Both the position numbers and the translations under genes were made by a program. The notes under the pieces were generated by a model. It made no database searches and was not told the origin of the DNA. It saw only the letters and a list, made by a program, of their open reading frames with translations. From assembly GCF_024807615.1 (NCBI RefSeq), contig NZ_JANUCJ010000005.1:224155-288154 (forward strand): a stretch of 64,000 bases of DNA. Reading direction: 5' to 3'. Below are positions 46,527 to 55,512 of the stretch, piece after piece (position 1 is the first letter of the stretch; every line of letters begins with the position of its first letter). The stretch comes from Tsukamurella ocularis (GTDB lineage Bacteria; Actinomycetota; Actinomycetes; Mycobacteriales; Mycobacteriaceae).

Positions 46527-46707
46527 CTACCGCCAGACGAAGCCGTCGGGGTCGGTGAGGGATCCGAGCGCGCCGTCGATGCCGAGGCGATGCGAGCCGC
46601 TCCCCTCGGCCGCGACACCGGCGTCCTTGGCGGCGGCCTTGCGGCCGTAGAGCGCGAGCTTGACCGCGCCGGGCGTGGCGTCGATTCCTGACCGATCCGG
46701 CCCGCCG
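46527..46707 (-). pseudogene. C-terminal remnant of a VOC/glyoxalase-like gene
   Basis: The frame ending in TAG at 46527 reads GAVKLALYGRKAAAKDAGVA, then GSGSHRLGIDGAL and the terminal TDPDGFVWR. KLALYGR, DAGV and TDPDGFxW are the closing elements of actinobacterial VOC (vicinal oxygen chelate) proteins. There is no start codon in the frame, and the expected N-terminal 60-70 residues are missing because the IF-1 paralogue begins there. It is a truncated relic. Coordinates mark the recognisable part. Confidence 0.6.
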
Positions 46708-46932
46708 TCAGTTCCGGTAGCGGAAGACGATCCGTCCTCGGCTGAGATCGTAGGGACTGATCTCCACGAGCACGCGGTCGAGCGGGACGATCTTGATGTA
46801 GTTCTTCCGGATCTTCCCGCTGATGTGCGCCAGGACGACGTGCCCGTTGTCGAGCTCCACCCGGAACGTGGCCGCGCGAAGCCCTTCGATGACGGTGCCT
46901 GCGGCCTCGATGCCGCGCGAGGTTTTCGTCAT
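46708..46932 (-). CDS. Translation initiation factor IF-1 paralogue
   Basis: A 74-residue S1/OB-fold protein that is IF-1-like over its whole length: [22 protein letters not shown] (parts [20 protein letters not shown]), [22 protein letters not shown] and the closing [16 protein letters not shown]. Housekeeping actinobacterial IF-1 normally sits in the ribosomal-protein alpha operon, begins MAKKDGAIE and has MRQHYIRI where this one has IRKNYIKI. This is therefore a second, divergent copy. It is translationally coupled to the upstream GNAT-like gene by an ATGA overlap. It might act in stress or antibiotic response, which is inference. Confidence 0.85.
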   Translation of the reverse strand: MTKTSRGIEAAGTVIEGLRAATFRVELDNGHVVLAHISGKIRKNYIKIVPLDRVLVEISPYDLSRGRIVFRYRN

Positions 46933-47387
46933 GACCGCACCAGCTCGACGGTGGTCTCGACTGCGATGCCGCCGGCCTGCTCGATCACGGCCACGGCGGC
47001 ACCGTCGGCGGGATCGGCCTGCACCGCCAGGAAGGGCTCGACACCGGGCGTGGATCGGACCCGCCACGCCCCGGGCGGGATGACGGCGGGCGGCGGGTCG
47101 AGCGGGATCCGGTACAGCGTCTCCCGCCGGTGCGGGGCGAAGCCGTGTCGGCGCCACGCGGCCAGCAGGTCATCGTCGCCGTCCGCCACGAGGGTGAAAA
47201 TCGGCGGCGGCAGCTCCGCGAGGAGCGCTGCGGCGAGCAGGTCGAAAGCCGCTGCGGTCCAGGCGTCGACGCTGATGAAACCAGCCCGACGTGACGGTCC
47301 GGCGCGGCCGATGACGCGGTCCTCGGCGTCGATCGCGAGCCAGTCGCCGTCGTCGGCGCGCACGAGAGTGAGAGGGGAATCGTTCAT
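46929..47387 (-). CDS. GNAT-like protein coupled to the IF-1 paralogue
   Basis: A 152-residue protein with weak GNAT features: an N-terminal strand pair [17 protein letters not shown], a helix-rich middle [18 protein letters not shown], strand [16 protein letters not shown] and the loop [19 protein letters not shown], which resembles the GF-x-x-x-R end of acetyltransferases. The usual acetyl-CoA P-loop (Q/RxxGxG/A) is not obvious, so catalysis is uncertain. The ATG at 47387 has GGAAGG 7 bases upstream. Its stop overlaps the IF-1 paralogue start (ATGA). A possible leader peptide gene precedes it by 48 bases. Confidence 0.6.
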   Translation of the reverse strand: MNDSPLTLVRADDGDWLAIDAEDRVIGRAGPSRRAGFISVDAWTAAAFDLLAAALLAELPPPIFTLVADGDDDLLAAWRRHGFAPHRRETLYRIPLDPPPAVIPPGAWRVRSTPGVEPFLAVQADPADGAAVAVIEQAGGIAVETTVELVRS

Positions 47388-47435
47388 GGTGATGCCTTCC
47401 GGAATGCCTGCGTGCGGCGCTCCTGGTGGCGACAC

Positions 47436-47486
47436 CTAGGTCGACCGTGAGAACGGAGGGAGCACCCACATGCGTGAAACGTTCAC
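47436..47486 (-). CDS. Possible 16-residue leader peptide upstream of the GNAT/IF-1 genes
   Basis: A GTG-started frame of 16 codons encoding MNVSRMWVLPPFSRST and ending in TAG. It has a perfect AGGAGGT ribosome site with 7-base spacing (47494-47500). It lies 48 bases upstream of the GNAT-like gene on the same strand. An inverted repeat CGTGAA-ACG-TTCACG (47473-47487) overlaps its start. Such short strongly initiated frames often act as attenuators for drug-response or translation genes. A competing frame on the other strand (ATG 47470 with GGAGGG) means this is only a candidate. Confidence 0.45.
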   Translation of the reverse strand: MNVSRMWVLPPFSRST

Positions 47487-47609
47487 GGGTCTCACCTCCT
47501 CAGGTCCTGTCACGGTTGCGCACAGCGTATCCCCGGGCCCAGACCGTCCGCATCCTCTTTTTCGCGAGCCCACCACAGGCGGACGTACGGTGGTCGAAGG
47601 AGGTGCGCC

Positions 47610-49019
47610 ATGGACGAATTCGACGTGGTTGTGATCGGCGGCGGGCCGGTGGGCGAGAACGTGGCCGACCGCGCGGTGCGGGGCGGGCTCACCGCCGCGC
47701 TGGTGGAGAGCGAGAAGTTCGGCGGCGAATGCTCGTACTGGGCGTGCATGCCGTCCAAGGCGCTGCTCCGGCCCGGGCAGGCGCTGCGCGAGGCGCAGCA
47801 CGTCCGCGGCGCGCTCGCCGGCGAGGCCGCGCTCGACCCGTCGGAGGTCTTCGCCCGACGGGACGCCGTGGTCGGGCACTGGGACGACGCCGGGCAGGTG
47901 CGATGGGCGCAGGGCGCGGGCATCACCACGATCCGCGGTCAGGGGCGACTCGCCGGGCAGCGCCGGGTCACCGTCACCGGGCCCGACGGTGCCGAGACCA
48001 CCCTGTCCGCGAAGCACGCCGTCGTGCTCGCGCCCGGCACCGACGCGGCCGTCCCGGACATCCCCGGCCTGCGGGCCGCGCGCCCGTGGACCAGCCGTGA
48101 GGCCACCAGCGCGAAGGCCGCGCCCCGGCGGCTCGCGGTGATCGGCGGCGGCGTGGTCGCCGCCGAAATGGCCACGGCCTATGCGTCTCTCGGCTCGCAG
48201 GTGACGCTGCTCGCGCGGAGCGGTCTGCTCACCGGCCTGGAGCCCTTCGCGGGCGAGGCGGTCGGCGACGGCCTCCGCGTGCTCGGCGTGGAGGTGGTGT
48301 CCGGCGAGTCCCCGACCCGGGTCACGCGCGCGGACGGCGAGGTGACGATCGAGACCTCGGCCGGGCGGACCGTCGTCGCCGACGAGGTGCTCGCGGCCAC
48401 CGGGCGTACGCCGCGGACCGTCGACCTGGGGCTGGAGACCGTCGGGCTGGAGCCGGGTTCGTGGCTCGCCGTGGACGACACACTGCGGGTCGAGGGCTTC
48501 GACTGGCTGTACGCGGCGGGCGATGTGAACCACCGGGCGCTGCTCACGCACCAGGGCAAGTACCAGGCGCGGGCGGTCGGCGACGCGATCGCCGCCCGGG
48601 CGCGCGGGGCGGCGGACGACGACGCGCCCTGGGGCGCGCACGTCGCGACGGCGGACCACACCGCGGTGCCGCAGGTGATCTTCACCGAGCCCGAGGTCGC
48701 GGCCATCGGCGTCACGGAGGCGCAGGCTCGGAAGGCCGGCACGGACGTCGCGGTCGTCGACTACGACCTCGGCTGGGTCGCCGGCGCGAGCCTGTACGCC
48801 GACGGCTACGCGGGCCGGGCACGGATGGTCGTCGACGAGGGCCGCGGTGTGGTGATCGGGATGACGCTCGTGGGCCCCGCGGTGGCGGAACTCCTGCACG
48901 CGGCGACGATCGCCGTGGTGGGAGAGGTGCCGATCGCGCGGCTGTGGCACGCGGTGCCCGCCTACCCCACGATCAGCGAGGTGTGGTTGCGCCTCCTGGA
49001 GGCCTACCGGGACCGGTGA
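47610..49019 (+). CDS. FAD/NAD(P)-dependent disulfide oxidoreductase (class I, LpdA/MerA-like)
   Basis: A 469-residue flavoprotein. The FAD motif is VVVIGGGPVGENVADRA at the start, and the redox motif is GGECSYWACMPSKALLRP, with the active CxxxxC pair carrying Ser-Tyr-Trp-Ala between the cysteines instead of the usual Asn-x-Gly. The NAD(P) motif is VIGGGVVAAEMATAYASLG near residue 178, the second FAD motif YAAGDVNHRALLTHQ, and the C-terminal dimer site HAVPAYPTISEVW has the His-Glu-type pair. It is not the main Lpd of the complexes by its motifs. Substrate could be mycothione, a quinone or a metal. Just downstream is tRNA-Val on the other strand. Confidence 0.85.
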   Translation: MDEFDVVVIGGGPVGENVADRAVRGGLTAALVESEKFGGECSYWACMPSKALLRPGQALREAQHVRGALAGEAALDPSEVFARRDAVVGHWDDAGQVRWAQGAGITTIRGQGRLAGQRRVTVTGPDGAETTLSAKHAVVLAPGTDAAVPDIPGLRAARPWTSREATSAKAAPRRLAVIGGGVVAAEMATAYASLGSQVTLLARSGLLTGLEPFAGEAVGDGLRVLGVEVVSGESPTRVTRADGEVTIETSAGRTVVADEVLAATGRTPRTVDLGLETVGLEPGSWLAVDDTLRVEGFDWLYAAGDVNHRALLTHQGKYQARAVGDAIAARARGAADDDAPWGAHVATADHTAVPQVIFTEPEVAAIGVTEAQARKAGTDVAVVDYDLGWVAGASLYADGYAGRARMVVDEGRGVVIGMTLVGPAVAELLHAATIAVVGEVPIARLWHAVPAYPTISEVWLRLLEAYRDR

Positions 49020-49024
49020 GGCCG

Positions 49025-49101
49025 TGGTGCGCGCGGAGGGACTCGAACCCCCGACAACTGGTGTGTAAGACCAGGACTCTAACCAACTGAGCTACACGCG
49101 C
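49025..49101 (-). tRNA. tRNA-Val (anticodon TAC)
   Basis: A cloverleaf is visible on the minus strand: acceptor GCGCGTG pairing with CGCGCGC, D-arm GCTCAGTTGGTTAGAG, anticodon arm CTGGT-CTTACAC-ACCAG with TAC anticodon, T-loop TTCGAGT, and an encoded CCA end. The first 10 bases of the tRNA overlap the last codons of the ahpE gene on the same strand. Confidence 0.95.
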
Positions 49102-49592
49102 TTGCCGGTCGAAGATAGCGCAGAGAGGGCGTCTTCCCAAAGCGACTGATCACGCGGGACGCCGGGCTCGTTCATCTCGGCGAACCGGATCACGCCCTCG
49201 CGGTCGATGACGAAGGTACCGCGGTTCGGGTAGCCGTTCTTGCCGTTGAGCACGCCGTACGCGCTCGCGACCTCGCCGTGCGGCCAGAAATCCGAGAGGA
49301 TCGGGAAGAGATACCCCTGCGAGCCGGACCACACCTTGTGTGTGGGCGGCGGACCCACGGACACGGCGAGCACGGCGGCATCGTCGTTCTCGAACGACGG
49401 CAGCGAGTCGCGGATCCCGCCCAACTCGCTCTCGCAGGTGCCCGTGAAGGCCAGCGGGAAGAAGACGAGCAGCACGTTCTTACGCCCGCGGTAGGTCTCG
49501 AGCGAGACGGGGCGGTTGTTCTGGTCGCGCAGGGTGAACGAGGGGGCGTCGGCGCCCACTAGCAGCGGTCCGGCGGGAACGGCTGAGCTCAA
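49092..49592 (-). CDS. ahpE: One-cysteine peroxiredoxin AhpE
   Basis: A 166-residue peroxiredoxin that reduces peroxides and peroxynitrite. The peroxidatic Cys53 is in FFPLAFTGTCESELGGIRD; no second cysteine is present, in agreement with the one-Cys AhpE type reduced by mycoredoxin/mycothiol in mycobacteria. LFPILSDFWPHGEVASAYGV and RGTFVIDREGVIRF are conserved. The TTG start at 49592 overlaps the stop of the DUF3052 gene (TTGA). The stop codon lies inside the 5' end of tRNA-Val, so read-out from this gene could deliver the tRNA. It matches Rv2238c. Confidence 0.93.
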   Translation of the reverse strand: MSSAVPAGPLLVGADAPSFTLRDQNNRPVSLETYRGRKNVLLVFFPLAFTGTCESELGGIRDSLPSFENDDAAVLAVSVGPPPTHKVWSGSQGYLFPILSDFWPHGEVASAYGVLNGKNGYPNRGTFVIDREGVIRFAEMNEPGVPRDQSLWEDALSALSSTGKRV

Positions 49593-50005
49593 CGCTTCGC
49601 CACGCGGCCGGACTTCGGCTGCACGAGCCGCGAGCCGATCCAGGAGCCGAGGTTGGTCGACGAGGTCTGCGTGAGGCCGGCCGTCGGCGCGGCCTCGGCG
49701 ATCTCGCTGGGCTGCACGTGGCCCGGCTGGCCGGTCTTCGGGCTGAGCACCCAGACGTAGCCGTCGTCGGAGAGCGGGGTGATCACGTCCATGAGGGTGT
49801 CGACGAGGTCCCCGTCGTCATCGCGCCACCACAGCACGACCACGTCGATCACCTCATCGGTGTCCTCGTCGAGCATCTCCGCGCCGGTGAGCTCCTCGAT
49901 GGCAAGGCGCAGGTCATCGTCGGTGTCGTCGTCCCAACCGATCTCCTGCACGATGTTGCCGGGCTGCAGGCCCATCTTCTGGGCGAATGACCCATTCGTG
50001 GACAC
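49589..50005 (-). CDS. DUF3052 protein (Rv2239c family)
   Basis: A 138-residue acidic soluble protein. KMGLQPGNIVQEIGWDDDTD, DVVVLWWRDDDGDLVDTLMD and DGYVWVLSPKTGQPGHVQPSEI are the conserved blocks of DUF3052, an actinobacterial family of unknown function. The GTG start at 50005 has GGAGG 12-16 bases upstream. The gene overlaps ahpE by four bases, so the two are translationally coupled as in M. tuberculosis (Rv2239c-Rv2238c). It diverges from aceE with 239 bases between. Confidence 0.88.
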   Translation of the reverse strand: MSTNGSFAQKMGLQPGNIVQEIGWDDDTDDDLRLAIEELTGAEMLDEDTDEVIDVVVLWWRDDDGDLVDTLMDVITPLSDDGYVWVLSPKTGQPGHVQPSEIAEAAPTAGLTQTSSTNLGSWIGSRLVQPKSGRVAKR

Positions 50006-50244
50006 CGGTGGGAGCCTCCTCGCATCAGCGCGGCCGGCCCGTTGCCACCCGCATACAGCTGTTCGGTGTCAACTTACGGCACCTACGCGTGCGCGCAAGC
50101 GGGGTACGCCGAACTCGCGCGGCAGACCCTGGCTAATTCCACCACGCGGAATACGACTGTCGAGTAACTTTCCAATGCGGCAGGATGGGATCTGCGACAC
50201 ACCGCAGACCTACGCACCGCCTTCGCGACCCGTGAGGAGCACCA

Positions 50245-53055
50245 GTGACAGACTCGACCGCCACCACCCCGGCACCCGCCCCAGGACAAGGATCCGCACC
50301 GTCGAACGACGTTCGCCCGGACCGCGTCCGCGTGATTCGCGAGGGGGTGGCGTCGTACCTCCCGGACATCGATCCGGACGAGACCGGCGAGTGGATCGAG
50401 TCCTTCGACGACCTGATCGCGACCCACGGCCCCGCCCGTGCCCGCTACCTGATGCTGCGCCTGCTCGAGCGCGCCAGCGAGCAGCGCGTGTCGATTCCGT
50501 CGCTCACGTCGACCGACTACGTCAACACCATCCCCACCGATCTCGAGCCCTGGTTCCCGGGCGATGAGGAGATCGAGCGCCGCTACCGCGCCTACATCCG
50601 GTGGAACGCCGCGATCATGGTGCACCGCGCGCAGCGCCCCGGCGTCGGCGTCGGCGGCCACATCTCGACGTACGCCGGCGCGGCGTCGCTGTACGAGGTG
50701 GGCTTCAACCACTTCTTCCGCGGCAAGGAGCACCCCGGCGGCGGCGACCAGGTCTTCATCCAGGGCCACGCCTCCCCCGGCATCTACGCCCGCGCCTTCC
50801 TCGAGGGCCGCATCCCCGCCGAGCGCCTGGACGGCTTCCGCCAGGAGAAGTCGCACGAGGACAAGGGCAAGGGCCTCCCCTCCTACCCGCACCCCCGGCT
50901 GCTGTCGAACTTCTGGGAGTTCCCGACGGTGTCGATGGGCCTCGGCCCGATGAACGCCATCCAGCAGGCGCGGTTCAATCACTACCTGCACGACCGCGGC
51001 ATCAAGGACACCTCCGATCAGCACGTCTGGGCCTTCCTCGGCGACGGCGAGATGGACGAGCCCGAATCGCGCGGCCAGATCCAGATCGCCGCGACCGAGG
51101 GCCTCGACAACCTCACCTTCGTCGTGAACTGCAACCTGCAGCGCCTCGACGGTCCCGTCCGCGGCAACGGCAAGATCATCCAGGAGCTGGAGTCCTTCTT
51201 CCGCGGCGCCGGCTGGAACGTGATCAAGGTGATCTGGGGCCGCGAGTGGGACGAGCTGCTGCACAAGGACCGCGACGGCGCGCTCGTCAACATCATGAAC
51301 AACACGCCCGACGGCGACTACCAGACCTTCAAGGCGAACGACGGCGCGTTCGTGCGTGAGCACTTCTTCGGCCGCGACCCGCGGACCAAGGAACTGGTCC
51401 AGGACATGACCGACGAGCAGATCTGGGGGCTGCGCCGCGGGGGCCACGACTACCGCAAGCTGTACGCGGCGTACAAGTCGGCGATGGAGCACAAGGGCCA
51501 ACCGACGGTGATCCTGGCGCACACCGTCAAGGGCTTCGGCCTCGGCCACAACTTCGAGGGCCGCAACGCCACGCACCAGATGAAGAAGCTCACCCTCGAC
51601 GACCTCAAGGGCTTCCGCGATCACCTGCGGATCCCGATCTCGGACGCCGAGCTCGAGAAGGACCCCTACCTCCCGCCGTACTACAACCCGGGACCGGAGT
51701 CGAAGGAGATCCAGTACATGCTGGATCGCCGCAAGCAGCTCGGCGGCTTCCTGCCGACGCGGCGCACGAAGGCCCAGGTGCTCCAGACCCCCGGCATCGA
51801 CGCGGTGAAGGTGATGCTCAAGGGCTCGGGCAAGCAGGAGGTGGCGACCACGCAGGCCGTGGTGCGCATCTTCAAGGAGCTGCTGCGCGACCCGGAGGTC
51901 GGGCCCCGCATCGTGCCGATCATTCCCGATGAGGCGCGCACCTTCGGCATGGACAGCTGGTTCCCCACGCTGAAGATCTACAACCGCCTCGGCCAGACGT
52001 ACACCGCGGTCGACGCGCAGCTGATGCTCGCGTACAAGGAGAACCCGCAGGGCGTGATCCTGCACGAGGGCATCAACGAGGCCGGCTCGACGGCGTCGTT
52101 CACCGCGGTGGGTACCTCCTATGCCACGCACGACGTGCCGATGATCCCGCTGTACATCTTCTACTCGATGTTCGGCTTCCAGCGCACCGGCGACGGCCTG
52201 TGGGCCGCTGCGGACCAGATGGCCCGCGGCTTCGTGCTCGGCGCTACCGCCGGCCGCACCACGCTGACCGGCGAGGGCCTGCAGCACGCCGACGGCCACA
52301 GCCACGTGCTCGCGTCGACCAACCCGGCGGTCGTCGCGTACGACCCCGCGTTCGCGTACGAGCTCGCGCACATCGTGATCGACGGCCTGCGACGGATGTA
52401 CGGGGAGAACCCAGAGAACATCTACTACTACATCACCGTCTACAACGAGCCGATCCACCAGCCGGCGGAGCCGGAGAACCTGGATGTCGACGGCCTGCTC
52501 AAGGGCCTGTACTTGTTCAAGCCGGCCGACACCGCGCACGAGAAGAAGGCGAACATCCTTGCGTCGGGCGTCACGATGCCCGACGCGCTCAAGGCGCAGC
52601 AGATGCTAGCCGACGAGTGGGGCGTCTCCGCGTCGGTGTTCTCGGTGACCAGCTGGGTCGAGCTGTCGCGTGACGGCATCGAGTCGGAGAAGGCGGCGCT
52701 GCGCGACCCGGGCGCCGAGTTCCGCACGCCGCACGTCACCCAGGTCCTCGGCGGCACCGAGGGCCCGACGATCGCGGCGTCCGACTTCATGCGTGGCACG
52801 CAGGACCTCATCCGGCAGTGGGTGCCCGGCACCTACGTCACCCTGGGCACCGACGGCTTCGGCTTCTCGGACACCCGCCCGGCGGCCCGGCGGTACTTCA
52901 ACGTGGACGCCGAGTCGATCGTCGTGGGCGTTCTCCTGGGGCTCGCGCGCGACGGCGCACTCGATTTCTCGGTCGCCGCGGACGCCGCGAAGCGGTACCG
53001 GATCGACGACGTGCTCGCCGCCCCGAAGCAGACGTCGGACCCCGGCGTAGCCTAG
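50245..53055 (+). CDS. aceE: Pyruvate dehydrogenase E1, homodimeric type
   Basis: A 936-residue thiamine-diphosphate enzyme that decarboxylates pyruvate and passes the acetyl group to the lipoyl domains of DlaT. The TPP-binding region contains [37 protein letters not shown] (parts [16 protein letters not shown]) is the substrate-side motif, and [14 protein letters not shown] and [12 protein letters not shown] lie in the second half. Length and motifs fit the AceE class (not the alpha/beta class). The GTG start has AGGAGC-like sequence upstream (GTGAGGAGCACCA). It is the Rv2241 equivalent and its E2 partner, dlaT, lies 41 kb to the left. Confidence 0.97.
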   Translation: MTDSTATTPAPAPGQGSAPSNDVRPDRVRVIREGVASYLPDIDPDETGEWIESFDDLIATHGPARARYLMLRLLERASEQRVSIPSLTSTDYVNTIPTDLEPWFPGDEEIERRYRAYIRWNAAIMVHRAQRPGVGVGGHISTYAGAASLYEVGFNHFFRGKEHPGGGDQVFIQGHASPGIYARAFLEGRIPAERLDGFRQEKSHEDKGKGLPSYPHPRLLSNFWEFPTVSMGLGPMNAIQQARFNHYLHDRGIKDTSDQHVWAFLGDGEMDEPESRGQIQIAATEGLDNLTFVVNCNLQRLDGPVRGNGKIIQELESFFRGAGWNVIKVIWGREWDELLHKDRDGALVNIMNNTPDGDYQTFKANDGAFVREHFFGRDPRTKELVQDMTDEQIWGLRRGGHDYRKLYAAYKSAMEHKGQPTVILAHTVKGFGLGHNFEGRNATHQMKKLTLDDLKGFRDHLRIPISDAELEKDPYLPPYYNPGPESKEIQYMLDRRKQLGGFLPTRRTKAQVLQTPGIDAVKVMLKGSGKQEVATTQAVVRIFKELLRDPEVGPRIVPIIPDEARTFGMDSWFPTLKIYNRLGQTYTAVDAQLMLAYKENPQGVILHEGINEAGSTASFTAVGTSYATHDVPMIPLYIFYSMFGFQRTGDGLWAAADQMARGFVLGATAGRTTLTGEGLQHADGHSHVLASTNPAVVAYDPAFAYELAHIVIDGLRRMYGENPENIYYYITVYNEPIHQPAEPENLDVDGLLKGLYLFKPADTAHEKKANILASGVTMPDALKAQQMLADEWGVSASVFSVTSWVELSRDGIESEKAALRDPGAEFRTPHVTQVLGGTEGPTIAASDFMRGTQDLIRQWVPGTYVTLGTDGFGFSDTRPAARRYFNVDAESIVVGVLLGLARDGALDFSVAADAAKRYRIDDVLAAPKQTSDPGVA

Positions 53056-53061
53056 GACTCC

Positions 53062-54351
53062 ATGACCGCTGATACGGGCTCGTTCCCCCTCCCCGGGAAG
53101 CCGGGGAAGGGGAGCTTCAACCGGAAGCGCCCCGAGCCTCGCGACGTGCTGCCCGAGGCGATCCTCGCCAGGATCCGCCAGTACTCGGGCCGCGTCGCGA
53201 CGGAGGCGGTGCGCTCCATGGAGGAGCAGCTCCCGTACTTCGCGGACCTGGAGGCCAGCCAGCGGGCGTCGATCCAGCTGGTCGTGCAGACGGCGGTCGT
53301 CAACTTCGCCGAGTGGATCGAGAACCCGAGCAACGTCGAGTACACGGTCGCCTCGTTCCAGACGGTGCCGCAGGACCTGGCCCGCAGGGTCTCTCTCCTG
53401 CAGACCGTGGAGATGGTCCGCGTGGCGATGGAGTTCTTCGAACGCTGGCTGCCGCTGTTGGCCCGCAACGAGGACCAGCTCATCTCGCTCACCGAGGCGG
53501 TGCTGCGGTACGGCCGCGAGATCGGCTTCGGCGCCGCATCGATCTACGCTTCGGCAGCCGAGGCTCGGGGCGCGTGGGACTCACGGATGGAGGCGCTGGT
53601 GGTCGACGCGGTAGTCCGCGGCGACACCGGCGCCAACCTGCTCTCCCGGGCCGCGGCGCTGAACTGGGACCCGGTGGCGTCGGCCACCGTCATCGTCGGC
53701 AATCCTCCACCGGACCAGAACGTCTCCGTCGCCGGATCGGTGCACGACACCGCCCGGTCGCATGGCCGGTCGGCGCTCGCCGTTGTCCAAGGCACCAAAT
53801 TGGTGGTCATCGTCAGCGGCGCTGTGACGACCGGAGACGCCTTCGCCGACGCACTCATGCGCCACTTCGCCGACGGACCCGTCGTGATCGGGCACACGAC
53901 GCCGACGCTGGAAGACGCCCACGCCTCGGCCGTCGAGGCCATCGCGGGCGTCAATGCCGTCGCGGGCTGGCCCGGCGCACCGCGCCCGGTGCACAGCTGG
54001 GAGCTTCTGCCGGAGCGCGCGCTGATCGGCGACACGCACGCCGGCCGCACTCTCTACGAACTCCTGGTGAAGCCACTCGAAGAAGCGGGTTCCGCCCTGT
54101 CGGACACGCTGGACGCCTATCTGGACTCAGGCGGCGCGGTCGAGTCGTGCGCGCGCGAGTTGTTCGTCCACCCCAACACGGTGCGGTACCGCCTGAAGAA
54201 GATCGCCGAGATCACCGGGCGGGACCCGCAGGACCCGCGCGACGCCTTCGTGCTGCGTGTGGCAGCGACGATCGGGCGTCTTGCAGCGGCGAATCCTGAC
54301 CGGTTCACCCCCGCCGCTATGACGCGGATCACAGACATCTCGCTGAGCTAA
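53062..54351 (+). CDS. mabR: PucR/CdaR-type regulator MabR (FasR-like) of fatty acid/mycolate synthesis
   Basis: A 429-residue regulator. The C-terminal helix-turn-helix is ESCARELFVHPNTVRYRLKKI, quoted in parts as ARELFVHPNTVRYRLKKI, the HTH_30 of PucR/CdaR proteins; the central GGDEF-like ligand part occupies about 170-320. It is the Rv2242 orthologue, named MabR in mycobacteria and FasR in Streptomyces, which activates the adjacent fabD operon. It begins 6 bases after aceE, so it may be cotranscribed. The likely operator, an inverted repeat, lies between this gene and fabD. Confidence 0.88.
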   Translation: MTADTGSFPLPGKPGKGSFNRKRPEPRDVLPEAILARIRQYSGRVATEAVRSMEEQLPYFADLEASQRASIQLVVQTAVVNFAEWIENPSNVEYTVASFQTVPQDLARRVSLLQTVEMVRVAMEFFERWLPLLARNEDQLISLTEAVLRYGREIGFGAASIYASAAEARGAWDSRMEALVVDAVVRGDTGANLLSRAAALNWDPVASATVIVGNPPPDQNVSVAGSVHDTARSHGRSALAVVQGTKLVVIVSGAVTTGDAFADALMRHFADGPVVIGHTTPTLEDAHASAVEAIAGVNAVAGWPGAPRPVHSWELLPERALIGDTHAGRTLYELLVKPLEEAGSALSDTLDAYLDSGGAVESCARELFVHPNTVRYRLKKIAEITGRDPQDPRDAFVLRVAATIGRLAAANPDRFTPAAMTRITDISLS

Positions 54352-54401
54352 TCCAGTCACACATAACACTCTGGTAACAGGCAGGACTCGCTGAGCAGCA
54401 C

Positions 54402-54422
54402 TTTTGTGGAAACCCCACAAAT
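54402..54422 (+). promoter_or_regulatory. Inverted repeat matching the MabR operator type
   Basis: TTTTGT, nine bases, ACAAAT (inside it, TTTGTGG and CCACAAA are exact inverted arms around AAACC). Recalled MabR sites are TTTTGT-N9-ACAAAA, so only the last base differs. It lies about 67-87 bases upstream of the fabD GTG and just after mabR. Confidence 0.75.
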
Positions 54423-54488
54423 TCAATGAGTCAGGTTCTCAGGCTCCAACACCTTCTTTTCAGGTTCCCGGGGTGTTTCCTGGTACAC

Positions 54489-55391
54489 GTGATTGCACTG
54501 CTCGCACCCGGACAGGGTTCCCAGAAGCCCGGCATGCTGACCGCATGGCTCGATCAGCCTTCTGCCGTGGAGCGCCTGCGCGCTTGGTCCGAGATCGCCG
54601 ATCTCGACCTGGTCCGCCTCGGCACCATCGCCGAGGCCGACGAGATCACGGACACTGCCGTGACTCAGCCGCTCGTAGTGGCCGCCGCGCTGCTCGCTTT
54701 CGAGCAGATGGGCACGCAGCCGTCGGACACGGTCGTCGCCGGCCACTCCGTCGGGGAGCTGGCCGCCGCCGCCGTCGCCGGTGTCATCTCCGCCGACGAC
54801 GCCGTGCGCCTGGCCGCCATCCGTGGTCGCGCCATGGCCGCCGCGTGCGCCCTGGTTCCCACGTCGATGACCGCCGTTCTCGGCGGCAACGAGGCGGACG
54901 TGCTCGCCACGCTCGAGTCCTTCGACCTGGTCCCTGCCAACATGAATGCCTCCGGGCAGATCGTGGCCGCCGGCACCGTCGAGAACCTGCAGAAGCTCGC
55001 CGACAACGCCCCCGACAAGGCGCGCCTGCGCCCGCTCGCCGTGGCCGGCGCCTTCCACACCGAGTTCATGGCCCCCGCGCAGGAGGCCGTCGCGGCCGCC
55101 GCGCAGGCCATCACCCCGCGCGACCCGCAGCTGACGCTGCTGTCGAACCGCGACGGCAAGCCGGTCACCTCCGGCGAGGCCGCACTGTCGCAGATCGTCG
55201 CGCAGGTCACCCGCCCGGTCCGCTGGGACCTGTGCACCGCCACGATGCGCGAGGCCGAGGTCTCGATGGTCGTGGAGCTGCCCCCGGCCGGCGCCCTCGT
55301 GGGCATCGCCAAGCGCGAGCTCAAGGGTGTGCCGCAGGTCGCCGTCAAGACCCCGGCCGACCTCACCGAGCTGTTCACCCCCGCGCAGTAG
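54489..55391 (+). CDS. fabD: Malonyl-CoA:ACP transacylase
   Basis: A 300-residue enzyme that loads malonyl groups onto AcpM. The core is VIALLAPGQGSQKPGML at the start, the catalytic AGHSVGELAAA with Ser87, and AFHTEFMAPAQEAV with the catalytic histidine. The GTG at 54489 was chosen by analogy with mycobacterial FabD (MIALLAPGQG); an upstream ATG (54426) would add 21 residues containing the end of the operator. It opens the fabD-acpM-kasA operon. Confidence 0.95.
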   Translation: MIALLAPGQGSQKPGMLTAWLDQPSAVERLRAWSEIADLDLVRLGTIAEADEITDTAVTQPLVVAAALLAFEQMGTQPSDTVVAGHSVGELAAAAVAGVISADDAVRLAAIRGRAMAAACALVPTSMTAVLGGNEADVLATLESFDLVPANMNASGQIVAAGTVENLQKLADNAPDKARLRPLAVAGAFHTEFMAPAQEAVAAAAQAITPRDPQLTLLSNRDGKPVTSGEAALSQIVAQVTRPVRWDLCTATMREAEVSMVVELPPAGALVGIAKRELKGVPQVAVKTPADLTELFTPAQ

Positions 55392-55512
55392 CGATTCAGA
55401 CCACTCGACGGGCCGCCCGGCACCGTCGGACCCCGCGACGCCCGTCGTCGCACGGATAGACTCCCGTCTCCGCGAAATCGCGGGTCGGGTCACACAAGGA
55501 AAGGGACCCACT

